Positions 37,219 to 48,961 of a stretch of DNA of 64,000 bases are shown piece by piece. The stretch is taken from assembly GCA_949357655.1 (NCBI GenBank), contig CASHTG010000006.1, positions 992,001-1,056,000 on the forward strand, written 5' to 3'. Numbering within the stretch: position 1 is the first letter of the stretch; the number at the start of each line of letters is the position of its first letter. The notes under the pieces were generated by a model that was given only the letters and a program-made list of their open reading frames with translations, was not told where the DNA came from and did not search any database. The position numbers were made by a program, and so were the translations under genes. This stretch comes from Parascedosporium putredinis (lineage: Eukaryota; Ascomycota; Sordariomycetes; Microascales; Microascaceae).

Positions 37219-38636
37219 CTATATCGTCACTGCATCCTGTGACCATGCGTTTCTTTGAAGCCTCTGCAACTCAAACATGTAGTTGAGCAGATATGGCACC
37301 AATCCTGCAGGTCTCAGAAGCGGTAGCTGCCTCCGCTTGCCACCCCTCACTTTGGCGAGAACTGATAGCAAGTCTTTTCGCTTGTTTTCGAGCCATCTGC
37401 TGACCTCCAACACCTCCTTCTGCTCTTTCATCGAACTGAAAACCGAGTGAGTCGCCAAAGGAAAGGTAGCGCTCTCAGATGGGATTCCCAAGCGCCGCTT
37501 TTCCTGCTTCCAACCGATAAAATAACGCCCCTTCACATTTTCACGCGAGGCTGGAGCTGGCAGTCATCTAGACATGGATAAATGGATGGATACAAGGCTC
37601 TTAATCCCCACGCATGAGCACTCCCTGACCTCCAAGGAGTGGTGGATCGGCCCACCATCGTGCAGGAGAATAGAGGGGTGCTCGCGGAAGCCCGCAGAAC
37701 GCGGTTGAGGTTCCATGTAGCATTGAACGAATAGAAAGGGCAACTGGATACCGAATAAGTAGCATGGTCAGGTGTTCAGCAGTCGCCGATTTGCAAGCCC
37801 GTGGCGAGAACTTCCAATTGCCTGTTGCTGGTTGGGCGAGAAAAATTACATTTTCTTGTCGAACAACTGAAAACCAAGCTTCGCCGCAGCCATCAGGAGT
37901 GATTAATTCCACATGGGAAAATACATTGTTGCAGCCACTGAAGCCTACCAAGTCTAGCCACTCATTTTCTTTGTGATGTGGCCCTGCATGACTGTTTCTA
38001 GAAGCTTGAATAGCCGACAGGCGAGGCCTTAGGATGGGGAAATTACAACGGCCGCACACCGCCAGGAGTTTGAACTTTGTAATTTTCAGATAGGCGACAC
38101 CAGATCACCGGCCTCATTAGCGATCGGCCTCGCTCACTACATGTATTAATGATAGCCATCGCCAGATCTTTGGCCATTGTAATTTCCTAGGAGAGACTGA
38201 GAGGAAGAGGATGGGCATTTCAGCCTTGATCAATTGATGCCTTACTTAACATCTTACTGCCCAAGAGCTCTTCGCTCACTTCTTCAACGTTCTCGAAGCT
38301 AGGACGGCCCACATGCTTGAGGCGACCATCTAGTGGTATCTTACGCGGGATGGGAAGCCGCTGAGATTTCATATAACGTTTTTCTGCTCGAAGAGTAGGG
38401 GAGGAAAAGCGCGCAAAGGCTGGAGAATCAGCGGGGAGGCACGACTGGACATCATCCACCTCCCCATGATGGGAAAGGGTGGGAACAGGCTTTTGATGCG
38501 CCGACATTCGGGCTTCCTCCACCCACCTCGCCACTCGAATATCGGCCCCGGCTAGTGATTTTCCGTTCGTCGCCGCCGCTCTCCTCAAAACAGGGGCGTC
38601 GCGATGTAACAAGGCCGGCCGTTCATTGCGTGTCAA
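37219..38636 (-). CDS. Possible hypothetical gene: three stacked minus-strand ORFs
   Basis: Three open frames lie head to tail on the minus strand: 38636-38220 (138 codons; includes VARWVEEARMSAHQKPVPTL and IPRKIPLDGRLKHVGRPSF), 38059-37601 (152 codons; cysteine-containing, unfamiliar) and 37536-37219 (105 codons; RGRYF-like start, KGRYFIGWKQEKRRLGIPSE, ending LNYMFELQRLQRNAW). The first and third have a balanced, protein-like composition. With homopolymer errors common in this window, they might be pieces of one gene with introns between them, or unrelated open frames. I cannot assign a family, splice sites or a definite start. Confidence 0.25.
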
Positions 38637-39857
38637 CGCTAACGGCTGCGGCAGCAGGAGAATGCTAGCCCTCCAGGAAGACTAGTAGTTGCCATGTTAT
38701 CTATCCTACACCCTCACAACGAAGGGGTGGTTAACTGAGAGTCTCTATCGCCGGCCCCAGTTTATGGATAAATCCCTAGGCAATGTGTGAACAAGACCAC
38801 CAGAGCACCCATATTGTTGGCGAAATTTTTGGGTCAGGGGAACCGTCACGCACCGCAATCGTCGTGAATGATATCGCAACACTTGTGTGCATTTTCGCAG
38901 TCGTCTTTGTATAATAACACTATGAGGCCCATCAAGGCTTGACGATTCGGGGGATTCGACCCGCGCCTACAGATCAAGGCGCCCTATTTACACAAAATGG
39001 CTACAACCAAGTACTCTATCCGTCGATTTCACGTCCAACGTAGCTTCCGGGAGGAGAGATGGAAAGGGGGAAGCGAGAAACCCGACGGTTTGAGACGACT
39101 CAAAAGCCCCTGATGAGCTTAACAATAGACCACATCCGCATCGGCTCCAGCAAAGTAAGAGACCCCCGTGTGGGTTAAGCGGGCTACGAATCCCCCGTTC
39201 AGCCCATCAGTCCGTTGGGAAACAAAAGTTGGGGCTTGAGCTCCCATTCCGCCGCCTTTCTATTTCCAGCTTCAATGGTGGGCACTCACTTTCACGTCAA
39301 TACAGGCAGGCTAATATTTCCGGATATAAAGATGCAGGACAACCCTTTCCATACTCACCCTCTCGGGCCCGATACTAGAGTCGCTCATACTTCGTACAAT
39401 TCCAGAATGGTTTGGTTCGCGCATACTCTTGACTTCGATACATATCCATGATAGTAGCAGTCTACGGTCCTCGCTTAGTTTCTCGAGAAGCGCTTTGGGT
39501 AGCGGGGCCGGACAAACATTGTCCTGGTTTATGGTTTATAGAAAACACCGTGGCTTGCCTCCATGTCTCTCGGTGGTTTGCCGAGCCTGTTCCCCAGATT
39601 GCATACGATCTTTCAGAATGTTCTTTTCAAAGCGTATTCTACTTAACCTCGTTATAGTTCAACTCTGGCGATCATTGTTTTGAGGGGTCCCATACGAGAA
39701 AAAGAACAAAGAACTGTGCTTCGGAAGATAGAGTGGAACCCTGGCGACAACAGCTCTGGGCATCTGCCGCATGAAAACTGTCCGAATGCCAGACCCATCT
39801 CTGTATATATATTGACCCATGAAAGATACTGTCGAGTCCTCGACCCCGCAGGTCTTC

Positions 39858-39891
<34 letters not shown>

Positions 39892-39898
39892 TACAATG
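38637..39898. other. Spacer before the Mim2-like gene
   Basis: About 1.26 kb without a recognisable gene. It ends with a CA microsatellite directly 3' of the Mim2-like stop codon. Confidence 0.45.
39861..39889. repeat. (AC)n microsatellite
   Basis: About 14 AC units starting some ten bases beyond the stop codon of the Mim2-like gene, hence probably in its 3' untranslated region. Confidence 0.9.
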
Positions 39899-40292
39899 TT
39901 ATAGCGTCATGGCGGCTTCCGCAACACCTACAGCCTTAAAAGCTTTCTTATTCGTCCAACGTATTTCGACGTCATGAGCCCACTCCATATATCTCCCCCA
40001 ACCTGAAACAGAAAAGGCCAGTTAGAATACCTCATTCATGGGTTAGGTGTATCGATAATCGGGGATACCGTCACTTACTCCAATACGCAAACTTCCGTCC
40101 CAGGTACTTGCCCGCGAAAGGTATTAATATCATGGTGAGTAGCATCTGAAGTTGCTCTAAACTCCTCTCCCACTCCTCCTGAGCGTCATCATCCTCAGAA
40201 TCTAGGGCGCTGCTTGATATTGAGGGCAAGCTATCGATCTCGTCCTTTTCGGAAGGGGAAGGGTCATGAATGATGTATGATTCGGAGGCCAT
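39899..40292 (-). CDS. Mim2-like mitochondrial import protein
   Basis: Small outer-membrane protein expected to work with Mim1 in inserting helical proteins into the mitochondrial outer membrane. Two exons, 40292-40079 and 40002-39899 (76-base intron, GTAAGT...TTTCAG), give 105 residues with an intact frame. The N-terminal half is acidic and serine-rich (SLPSISSSALDSEDDDAQ), followed by EEWERSLEQLQMLLTMILIP, one hydrophobic segment, GRKFAYWS, and after the intron GRYMEWAHDVEIRWTNKKAF and VGVAEAAMTL. The WERSLEQL...GRKFAYW...YMEW order fits my memory of the fungal Mim2 family. The single membrane helix is clear; the assignment to Mim2 is from memory, so moderately sure. It diverges from eIF2-beta. 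Confidence 0.72.
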
Positions 40293-41494
40293 CTTGCAGG
40301 TATGAGAAAGTGAGTCGGAGCTACGAGTCGATCGCGTGGTCTAAAGATGTGGAAGACCGGTGAGGGGCGGAGGGCCTGAGGGAGGCTACGTGCTCGTAGG
40401 GGCTGCTTGGCTTGGTGCTCAGATCCCTAGGATCCAGTCGTCACTGGAGGGCCTTTCGAAGATAGAGCTCGAGGAACGGTAGGCGCCGGTCGATAGGATT
40501 CAGGAACCCGCCGAGCCCGAAGCTAGAAATGCAAATCACGCGTGGAGCGTTATAAGCGTGGGAGGCAATGCTGCTTGTCCGAGGTGAGTCGAACGAGAGC
40601 TTCAATCAATTAAGTGACGTCGAAACAAATCGGACAGGGCCCCCAGCAACATGATGCATTACATAATACCGAACTTTGTCAGAGACCGCCGCCACGTTGT
40701 GGCGTTAGAGATGATAAATGTGGCGGGAAATAATACAGACATGCGGCGATGAGTCAAATACAAATCCTCAAAAGACCATTCGAACACCTTTTACTATAAG
40801 GATAGCAAGCTCCAGGTATGAAGGCACTCTTATCACTTTTCAGAGTGAGTTATTGGTTTGCTTGAGGCTCTGCCAACGTTGAACACATGGGTGGCTCCAA
40901 TAATACGTACTTGGTCCCGTCTCGTGGGTCAGTGCAGTCACCTGACTTGGTGGATGGGCGTAGGCCCGCCACGACGAAATGGGTCTCCAGGTTTCGATCC
41001 CTCGATTGGGGCGTGCCAGAAGGTCTTGGAACATGTTGTATTCTTCTTCTCCAGTCCTGCTAACGACCGTCCTTGTCACAAGTCAAGACTAGGAAGGCTA
41101 GAGGAAATCTCCGTGTTTAAATAGTAACGCAACACCGATCATCGACGGATCATTTTGGCTATCCCCAGGAACAGACCACTCAAACACATTTCACGCCTCA
41201 CTCTACCCTCAGCATCACTAAATACCCCGCGTGCCCACTTCACAGTACCCCTCACCTCGCACTTGATTACTGTATTCTGTCTTTCGCCATCTGTGCTGCG
41301 ACGAGCAAAGTCGCACTCACAGCACCACCCGATAGTCGTCCCTTCCCAAGTTTTGTTCGAAAAAGGCCGCACTCCAACGTTCCCAGGGCTTCTTAGCGGT
41401 GTCACAAGAAGTCCGGCCTATACCGACCCCGAGATCGCTCCTGCTCATCCACGCTTGCCATAGTATTCCCATCGCTTGCTGAGCAGAGTCTACG
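40293..41494. promoter_or_regulatory. Divergent region between the Mim2-like and eIF2-beta genes
   Basis: 1.2 kb between two divergent genes. The eIF2-beta side is C-rich with many CACC/CCTC stretches and an uninterrupted open frame (41155-41463) that I take as 5' leader rather than coding. No specific element was identified. Confidence 0.4.
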
Positions 41495-43383
41495 ATGAGT
41501 TCAGTGGTATGTCTTTTTCAACTTTCATAGCCAATGGAATATTTGTGTCATGTTGTTTCCCCTTCTTTTCGTCCAATTCTTTTCCTTTCTTTTGGGGCGG
41601 ACCAAGCTGGGCCGCATGCCTTAATGTGGTGAACCCTTTTGAACAGACACTACACAAGTCGAGCAAAGTCCCTCGCGAGATGCTGCGGGCCACCTAGTCT
41701 CCCTTCTTCCATTCCACACTTCACCGTGCCTTCCCACTGCTGCCATGCTATATTGTGTGGTCCTCAGGTCCGTTCGAATGGATCCTTGCATCAACTATCA
41801 ATTTCTTCTCCCCTATCGCGTCCGTCCCCTACCGTGAGCAGGGAGGTTCCTCAAACTAGTTCCAACCGCCAAATGGACGCGGGCTAGTCTACGGTGCTCA
41901 CCCCCGACCGAACCTTGTTCTTCCCAGCTTGCATCCGTGGCAGTGGTACTCAGAGGCCCTTCACGCTATTTTGCCCCTCCACAATTTTTGATGATTTAAT
42001 CCATTGAACATTGCACCCCGCCGTCGACCAACCAAATCCCTCTTCGTCCTTCTGATCCTCGCCCCCCACCACCGCTTCCAGGACTAGGGGAAGTCCACAG
42101 AATTCCACTGTGTTGAGTCACCTTGCTGCGACACAAAATTCCCACCGGGAAATTCCTTGCACTTGACCTTCGCATGCTTCCCACATTTCCATCAACACGA
42201 CACCCACAACAGACCACGACGATTCAATCTTAGGGAGCCTGAGATTTCTGAAACAGCTAATTAACATCTTATCGTCTCGAATAGGAGACCCCACAGCCCA
42301 CCGAACGCAAATCCCGAAAATCGGTCACTTTCACGAGAGAGCAATTAGTTGTCGACCCCGACGGATCTGTGACCCTGGTCAACGCGACCGACAATTCTAA
42401 AGAAACGGCCATGTCGCACACACCCCGCACCCCGCCTCTCTCGGCGGCGCTCGAGTCATTTTCCGACTCGGCCAAGCCTGAGGATGATGCTGCTGCTGCC
42501 CCGGCCAACGATGACGCCCCTGAGGATGGCGGCCTCGACCTCTCCCTACTGAAGAAGAAGAAGAAGAAGCCCAAGAAGGCTGATGAGGGCGAAGAGGAGG
42601 CCGCCGCTGATGATGGTGGCCTCGACCTCTCAATGAAGAAGAAGAAGAAGAAGAAGGCCAAGGAAGGTGACGAGGACGAGTTTGCCCAGAAGCTCAAGGC
42701 CCTCGATATCGAAGGCAAGGAGGATGGTGCAGCTGAGGCCAGCACTGCGGAGACCACATCGGCCCAGGAAGGGGATATGGAAATCGGAACGGGAATCTGG
42801 GCCCACGATGACACTCGGATCATCACCTACAACCCTCTCCTCAAGCGCTTCTTCGCCCTCCTCTCCCAGAAGAACCCCGACCATGCCCTCAGCGGCACCA
42901 AGAGCTACAAGATTCCCCGCCCCAATGCATGCGTGAAGGCAACAAGAAGACAATCTTTGCCAACATCGCCGAAATTTGCAAGCGGATGAAGCGAACCGAC
43001 GAGCATGTGACCGCCTACTTGTTCGCCGAGTTGGGAACCAGTGGTTCAGTCGACGGCAACAGGCGCCTCGTCATCAAGGGACGTTTCCAGCAGAAGCAGA
43101 TCGAGAACGTGCTAAGGAAATATATCAGTGAGTCTTTGTCCTTCACGCACATACTACACCCTGACCCACCACAACACGTTGCTAGAATACTTGTTAACCA
43201 TTCTCATTCGTAATAGTCGAGTATGTCACTTGCAAGACCTGCAAGTCGCCCGACACCGAGCTCAGCAAAGGAGAAAACCGTCTTTACTTTATCACGTGCA
43301 ATTCTTGCGGATCAAGGCGCAGTGTCACTGCTATCAAGACTGGTTTCTCGGCCCAAGTTGGAAAGAGGAAGAAGCTCCCGTAA
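41495..43383 (+). CDS. sui3: Translation initiation factor eIF2 beta subunit
   Basis: Beta subunit of the eIF2 complex that delivers initiator Met-tRNA to the 40S ribosome. The middle exon (42285-43127) carries a basic/acidic N-terminus with two lysine blocks (KKKKKK and KKKKKKK), each preceded by DGGLDLS, then GIWAHDDTRIITYNPLLKRF, REGNKKTIFANIAEICKRMK, FAELGTSGSVDGNRRLVIKG and FQQKQIENVLRKYI. The last exon (43217-43383) has the zinc-finger cysteines CKTC and CNSC and ends VGKRKKLP. Introns are 43128-43216 and, if exon 1 is MSSV at 41495-41506, a long 41507-42284. The frame breaks at the CCCC at 42915-42918; one added C gives KIPPPQCMREG and a 340-residue protein in one frame. Exon 1 rests on a good donor (GTATGT) and matching phase, and is less certain than the rest. 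Confidence 0.9.
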
Positions 43384-44263
43384 ACAGCTCGCGCAGTTCT
43401 TTATCGCATCCCGCCGCCTGTGGGTATCGTCATAGAACCGGCCGGGGGCGGCCAACGCAATTCCCATGGCCTCTGGAAATGCTTGCTCTCCAGAAATCCT
43501 TCTTGGTTGTGCCGTATGAGTGCCTCATCACGCGCTCACGAGGTTGGACTGAAATGATGTTACGATTTAGCTGACGTTTGAAACACTCAAAAGGGCTTAT
43601 GCAGGAGAAGTATCTTCCGACTTCCTTGATCAGAACCTTTTCATGAGCGACACCCGAGTGAGAGATTATAAAAGCGTCTAGGGAATCATGGCATTGATTC
43701 CTTAACCTAGTTCTCTCCCACTCTTTTAATCCCTCCTTGTGTACCATTTCTCGTCAAACAGGTACCTACCGAGGCCTTAACTGTCGCTTGTTGCCAAGAG
43801 AGCTGGGTTACATGTCGTTTAGTTCCGTTAGTTTTCTTTTGAAAAGTCAGGTAGATAGCATTGAAGGCGTCGTGGCCTGGGTAGAGCACAAAAATTGAGA
43901 CGTTAATGATAAAATTAAAATTAAAACCCAAGCGCCTTCAGGGAATCCTTTCTCTATAATAGTAGGTTGTGAGCGATGCTTCGCCAACCATTCTTTCATA
44001 TCGAACTCGCATTACTGCCACTGCAAGCCATGTGGGAACATTTAGTCGCAGGGAGCCAGCCAACCCTTCCTTATCTGCACTTGCACTTCACCTGATGCAA
44101 CGGCCTATCCCGGCCGTTCCTTACTCCACACCCCACCTTTTTTCAAGCGCTTCCCCTTGTTGTAGTCCGCCAAACCGCCAAAGCTCGGGAAAACGCAGGC
44201 CGTTCAAGAGTCGCCAACGGCAAGGTTCCGTGCTCCGTGTGTGTTGCTATCAAGCCAGGAAAA
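43384..44263. other. Intergenic region between eIF2-beta and the oxidoreductase gene
   Basis: 880 bases containing the eIF2-beta 3' end and the oxidoreductase promoter. An open frame runs into the oxidoreductase start from 44237, but the ATG at 44264 is the first plausible start. No other gene seen. Confidence 0.45.
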
Positions 44264-45926
44264 ATGACTGGCCTCACCCTCCAAGACGGCCAGGCCGACC
44301 TTCCGTCTCCCACTTCCACATCCTCGTACTGGCATCGGTCCCCCTCTCAGACACTCCTGGGGCATCGCACGACGGAAAGGCTACCCGAGACCGTGGATGT
44401 GGTGGTTATCGGCTCCGGAATTACGGGGGCGTTTGCGGCGCGGGAGTTGGTGGAGCGGAAGGGGCGGCAAGTGCTCATGCTCGAGGCGCGAGAGGTCGCG
44501 TGGGGTGCAACCGGCCGGGTAAGTCCATTCCTCTGCAGCTGCCTTCCATTTCTCCCCCACTCTTGTTCCTTCTTTCCCCTCCCTGTCTTTTGGAAAGACG
44601 GAAGATGGCCTCACGATTGCTTCTGGTAAAGGATATCTTGCTGAGGGGTGGTGCACGGTGGTGAGCGGCTAGATGATGGCCTAGTTCGAAAGAGAGGTCG
44701 CTTGGCACCGTGGTTCGCTAACATGGAATCCTAGAACGGCGGCCACTGTCAGCCGTTCGTGTACGGCTCCCAGCCGCACGTGGCTGCTTTTGAGCTTCGC
44801 AACTACGCCTTCCTCAAGCAGCTCGTAGAGGACAACCAGATTCCGTGCGACTGGGTTACCACGACGGGCGTTCATGGGCTGTACACCGCCGACCTCGTCG
44901 AGATAGCCCGGAGGAACCTGCAGAGGCTGGCAGAATTGGCTCCGCAGCTCGCCGCGCAGGTCAGCCTCGTCACGTCGGACGGGGAGCCGAGCTCTCGCGG
45001 GGCGCCGTCCTTAAGAGACCTCGGGCTTTCGGGTGCCAAGGGTGCCGTCGTTCAAAGGGCCGCCGCGTCTCTGTGGCCCTACCGCCTCGTGGCGTGGGTC
45101 ATTGAGGGTCTGATTGCCAACTACGACAGCGCCGCGTTTAATCTGCAGACGTGCACGCCGGCGCTTGATATTCAGCGATTCGGTTCCTCGTGGATAGTCC
45201 ACACCCCGCGGGGCCAGGTCGCCGCATCGGCTGTCCTGGTGGCCTGCAACGGCTACGTCTCCCGCGTCCTCCCCGACTTCACCGGCCTTGTCGTGCCGGT
45301 GCGCGGTCAGGTCGCCGCCCTATCACCGGGGAGCCGCGTAGGCCCTGGCGCCTTGGATCACACGTACGTCTTCCTCGCCGCTAGCCAAGGGCCGGATCGG
45401 CCCGCCATGGATGACTACCTAGTCCAGGCCGACGGAGGTGGGAGGGAGTTGGTGTTCGGCGGCGGCCGCATGCGAGGATCCGACAAGGGCTGGGCCATTT
45501 CTCGGGACGATACGCTAGATCCCGTGGTGTCCCAGCACCTACGGACAAACCTACGCCATGTTCTTTCCTCGCCCGCTACAGGCTCGTCTAACCCAGACCT
45601 TCCACAGGAGGACACAGGTCTCATGCCTGCGCCCTTTGAATGGACGGGTATCATGGGCTACTCTGTCGACGGACTGCCATGGGTCGGCCAAGTCCCCTCG
45701 ACCCTCGGAGGGTGACGGGCTCTGGGTATGCGGCGGATACACCGGCCATGGTATGCCCGCTGCCTCCTTGTCCGCCGTTGCCGTCGTGGCTATGATGTGT
45801 GGAGCTAAGAGTGAGGATGTTGACTTACCGCCCGAGTTCCACATCTCAGAGGCGAGGATCGCGAGGGCTCGCCAGAGCCGTGCCGTAGGCTTGGAGGCAC
45901 CAGAAGAGCTCATCGCTCTGATTTAA
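44264..45926 (+). CDS. FAD-dependent oxidoreductase, D-amino-acid oxidase / PuuB-like family
   Basis: Flavoprotein of the DAO family, probably oxidising an amine or amino-acid substrate; the substrate is not readable from sequence. Exon 1 (44264-44518) carries the dinucleotide-binding motif VVVIGSGITGAFAARELVE followed by the acidic end of the second strand (LMLEA). Exon 2 (44735-45926; intron 44519-44734, GTAAGT...CCTAG) begins NGGHCQPFVYG, a typical active-site block, and includes VLVACNGYVSRVLPDF, GRELVFGGGRMRG and EWTGIMGYSVDGLPWVG. The final block, GLWVCGGYTGHGMPAASLSA, lies in another frame: removing one G at 45710-45712 joins them and gives about 481 residues. This is one of the few sites in the window where the run seems too long. 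There is no signal peptide. Confidence 0.88.
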
Positions 45927-46591
45927 TTCGCTAGGAAAACACAAGTATGGTTTCCACACATGTATACCTCTATACAAGCTACCAATAGACGTGGCTGCAG
46001 GCAAGCATCGTACAAGACCTGGCAACGAGATTGATAAAAAGAGCGATTTACCTCGGTAGACGCCCATCGTATTATGCTAAGGGACTGGCTATCATGCCTA
46101 TAAAACAATACAAGGCCCATAAATTGTACGCCATCAAACGTTACTCCTCCAAAATGATGATTCTCCTTCCATAAACCAACCTCAACAGAGCGATCAAATT
46201 TCCTTTCTTTTTAGCAAAAGGAAACCCTGTTTCCTCTTTCCCCTCGTAACGTGACAGCTTCGTCTGTCCAGGTCCTCTCATTCCTTTTAAATACAACCTG
46301 TTCGATAAATCCGCGGGGTCATCTCTATCAACCCAGTAAGCTAGGTGTGCCTGTGTCATCTTCGCTCATGTAGGAGGCCATAGGCAGGCCGAGGAGCTGA
46401 GGGGTACTGGGAAATAAGGCCAAATCAAGTAGGCATGTGCACTTCTATAACAGTAGTTGATGGCCAGCATCCTTGACGCAACAAGAACGGCAAAGGCCGG
46501 CTTTCGAAAAGAAGAGGAAAAAAAAAAAAAGGGGCGGGCCGGGGGGGTTGTCGTTGGTGGGTAGGTATGGGGATCATGAGCTAGGCGCATC
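45927..46591. terminator. Convergent 3' region between the oxidoreductase and SNF1 genes
   Basis: 665 bases between two converging genes, expected to hold both polyadenylation regions. It includes an A-run followed by G-rich sequence near 46513-46550. No gene recognised. Confidence 0.45.
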
Positions 46592-48961
46592 CTAATCAGC
46601 TTCAGCTAGTTGCATAATCAAACGAGCCGCCATATCTAGGAACGGGAAAGGGCTCATGATTTCCTTCTCGTCAAGTAGTATCCCGTCATGGGTTTCATAT
46701 CCCGAGCACTTGAAGTCAACCAAGTAGACGCCCGGTTCCATCTCATAGATCTGGATATCAAGGTGCATAGCGACAAATGCCCTAACATCCCGCGCTCCGT
46801 CTTGGTTATCCAGCCGGGAGAAAGAGCCCTTGCCAAGACCTACCAAGGCTGTTAGATGATGATTCCTAAATTAAAAGGACTGTGGTAAGACTCACTGTTA
46901 GACTCCCAGCGCACTTTGATTCTCCATGGATCGGCTGGTAGCTTGTATCGAGGCGAAGGGTCCACGCTACTCGAGGAATGATTGCATCTCCGCAACGGAG
47001 CGCCACTATAGTCATCGGCAAAGCTGCCATTCGCGCTCTCAAGACCCTCGTCATCGCCATGGTCCTCGCAGTCTTGTCCATGTACCTTGTCATAGTCCTC
47101 GTCCGGGAGATACGTAGCGCCGAGCTTATTGAGTGCTTTATGGATGCAAAGCAGAGCTTCCCACGGCGCATTACGTGATCGAATACCGAACTGCCACCGC
47201 ACCGGCTTGGACTTTTGGGAGGGTTCACAGGGGTGAGGCTGTGAGGTCGTCTACTGGTGTCATCGAGACGAATTTGACTGTTTCTAGAATGTGGATTGAG
47301 ACGCCGTGCGGTCTCCTCTTTGGAATGTTCCGGGCGGGCTCTCGACGGGTCCTCATGTTGGTCGGGGGTGCCGGGAGTCTTCTATCCCCGACTTCGCCCG
47401 CTCGATGAAGTCCTTATGATATGCCGGTAAACTGCTGGGTAAGATACCGACTTTGCTGGTGTAAGGACGGGGTGTTGGAACGGACGCAGTCGAGCGGGCG
47501 GATGACATAGATGGCATTGGGCTTGTTGCAGCCTCCGACGGGGCGCTTAGAGGCGCTATTCCTTCTACGTGAGGGTTCAAGTGTGTCAGAAATGCCCAAT
47601 CCATGGCATGCAACTAGATGGCTATGAAGCAGAGTATGAGCAGACTTACGATTCACTTCCATTAGCTTGTTTTCGCGGAAGATCAAGTAGGCGTCCTTGA
47701 TAGTTGAGGGCTCTTCGGACTCGAGGGCCTCTTGGACATCCTTCTTTCCGTAACCCATGGTTTTGCTAATCTTCTCCGTAACTTCTTCGTGAAGCTTCTC
47801 TTGGACCTTGGGGGAGCGCCAGGCGCAATATCGCTCTTCTTGATAGCCTTATTAGGGTCAACACCAGTGTTGAGAAATTCTTCAGCTGTGCCCTGAAGAT
47901 AAGGCGGGAGGTCCGTCATGAACCAAGGGTCATCCTTGATATCCTCAATGGTAACACGCTGAACAGGGTTCACGACGAGCATCTTCTTGATGAGATTGAC
48001 AGCGCCGGTCGGCATCCATTGAGGTATGGTGTAAGCGCCTTTCGCGATCTTCGCGAACAAGCTAGGGATATGGTCGTCATCGAAAGGGAGCCTCCCCGCT
48101 AGCAATACGTAAAGGATAACACCGCAGCTCCAGACGTCGACTTCGGGGCCGGCGTAAAGTTTGCCGCCAATGACCTCAGGGGCGGCGTAGTTAGGACTGC
48201 CACAACTCGTTTTAAGAAAGTTCCCGTCAGTCATGATATTGCTGAGACCGAAATCGGCGATCTTTACGTTGAGGTTATCGTCGAGAAGTAGGTTCTCCGG
48301 CTTCAAGTCTCGGTGGACAATCTTGTGGCGATGGCAGTATTCGACGGCGCATATCATCTGCTGGAAGAACCGCCGGGCCTCGGCTTCTTTCATCCGACCG
48401 TTTTGGACAATGTAATCGAACAGCTCGCCGCCGGCGTACTCAAGAACCATGATAATTTCCGCTGGCGTCTTGATGACGGTATATCTAAGAGCGAGGGTGA
48501 CTCGGTTAGTAAACGGTGGCACGACTAGGCACGAGACGCCAAATCACAAGTATAGGGATGGAGGGGGCAGGCTATATCGTACAGTTTAATGATGTGGGGT
48601 GTCGAAGAAGCTGGAGATATTCGATCTCTCTCTCGACGCGGCCAGCCATATCCCTACTAATGAGCTTCTTCCGTGCAATAATCTTGAGAGCAACGGGCTG
48701 ATTGGTGCTATGGTGAATAGCAAGCTTCACCTTTCCAAACGAGCCCTCTCCAAGAGTTTTAAGGACTTTGTAGGCGCCGATGCGTTGTTCAGTCTTGATC
48801 TTTTCTCGCAGCGGACCCCTCGGGCTGTCGACGCCCCTTGCTGGTGCGAGTACACTCCCATCATCCTGCCCTTGGGACTGGCCGTTTCCGGTTGTTTTTC
48901 GGCGGCCCTGAGACGAGAGCGACATAGTCAACTCTTCGTCCTCGAATCCTCGTGAGGCCAT
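46592..48961 (-). CDS. snf1: SNF1/AMPK catalytic alpha subunit (carbon-catabolite derepressing Ser/Thr kinase), with several frame breaks
   Basis: Energy-sensing kinase that relieves glucose repression. Exons as I read them: 48961-48583, 48484-47650, 47564-46896 and 46839-46592. The kinase domain is complete: GEGSFGKVKLA, ALKIIARKKL, EYAGGELFDYIVQ, catalytic HRDLKPENLLLD, DFGLSNIM and activation-loop LKTSCGSPNYAAPEV with the conserved threonine. A UBA-like autoinhibitory segment follows (ISKTMGYGKKDVQEALE), then a serine-rich linker, VRWQFGIRSRNAPWEALL and the C-terminal beta/gamma-binding region ending VYLVDFKCSGYETHDG and FPFLDMAARLIMQLAEAD. Total about 710 residues. Frame breaks lie at GGGG 48596-48599, GGGGG 47810-47814 and TTTT 47213-47216 (one base missing each), and at GGGGG 47364-47368 (one extra or two missing). 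The last intron has two in-frame acceptors 9 bases apart. Such a gene is very unlikely to be a pseudogene. Confidence 0.93.
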
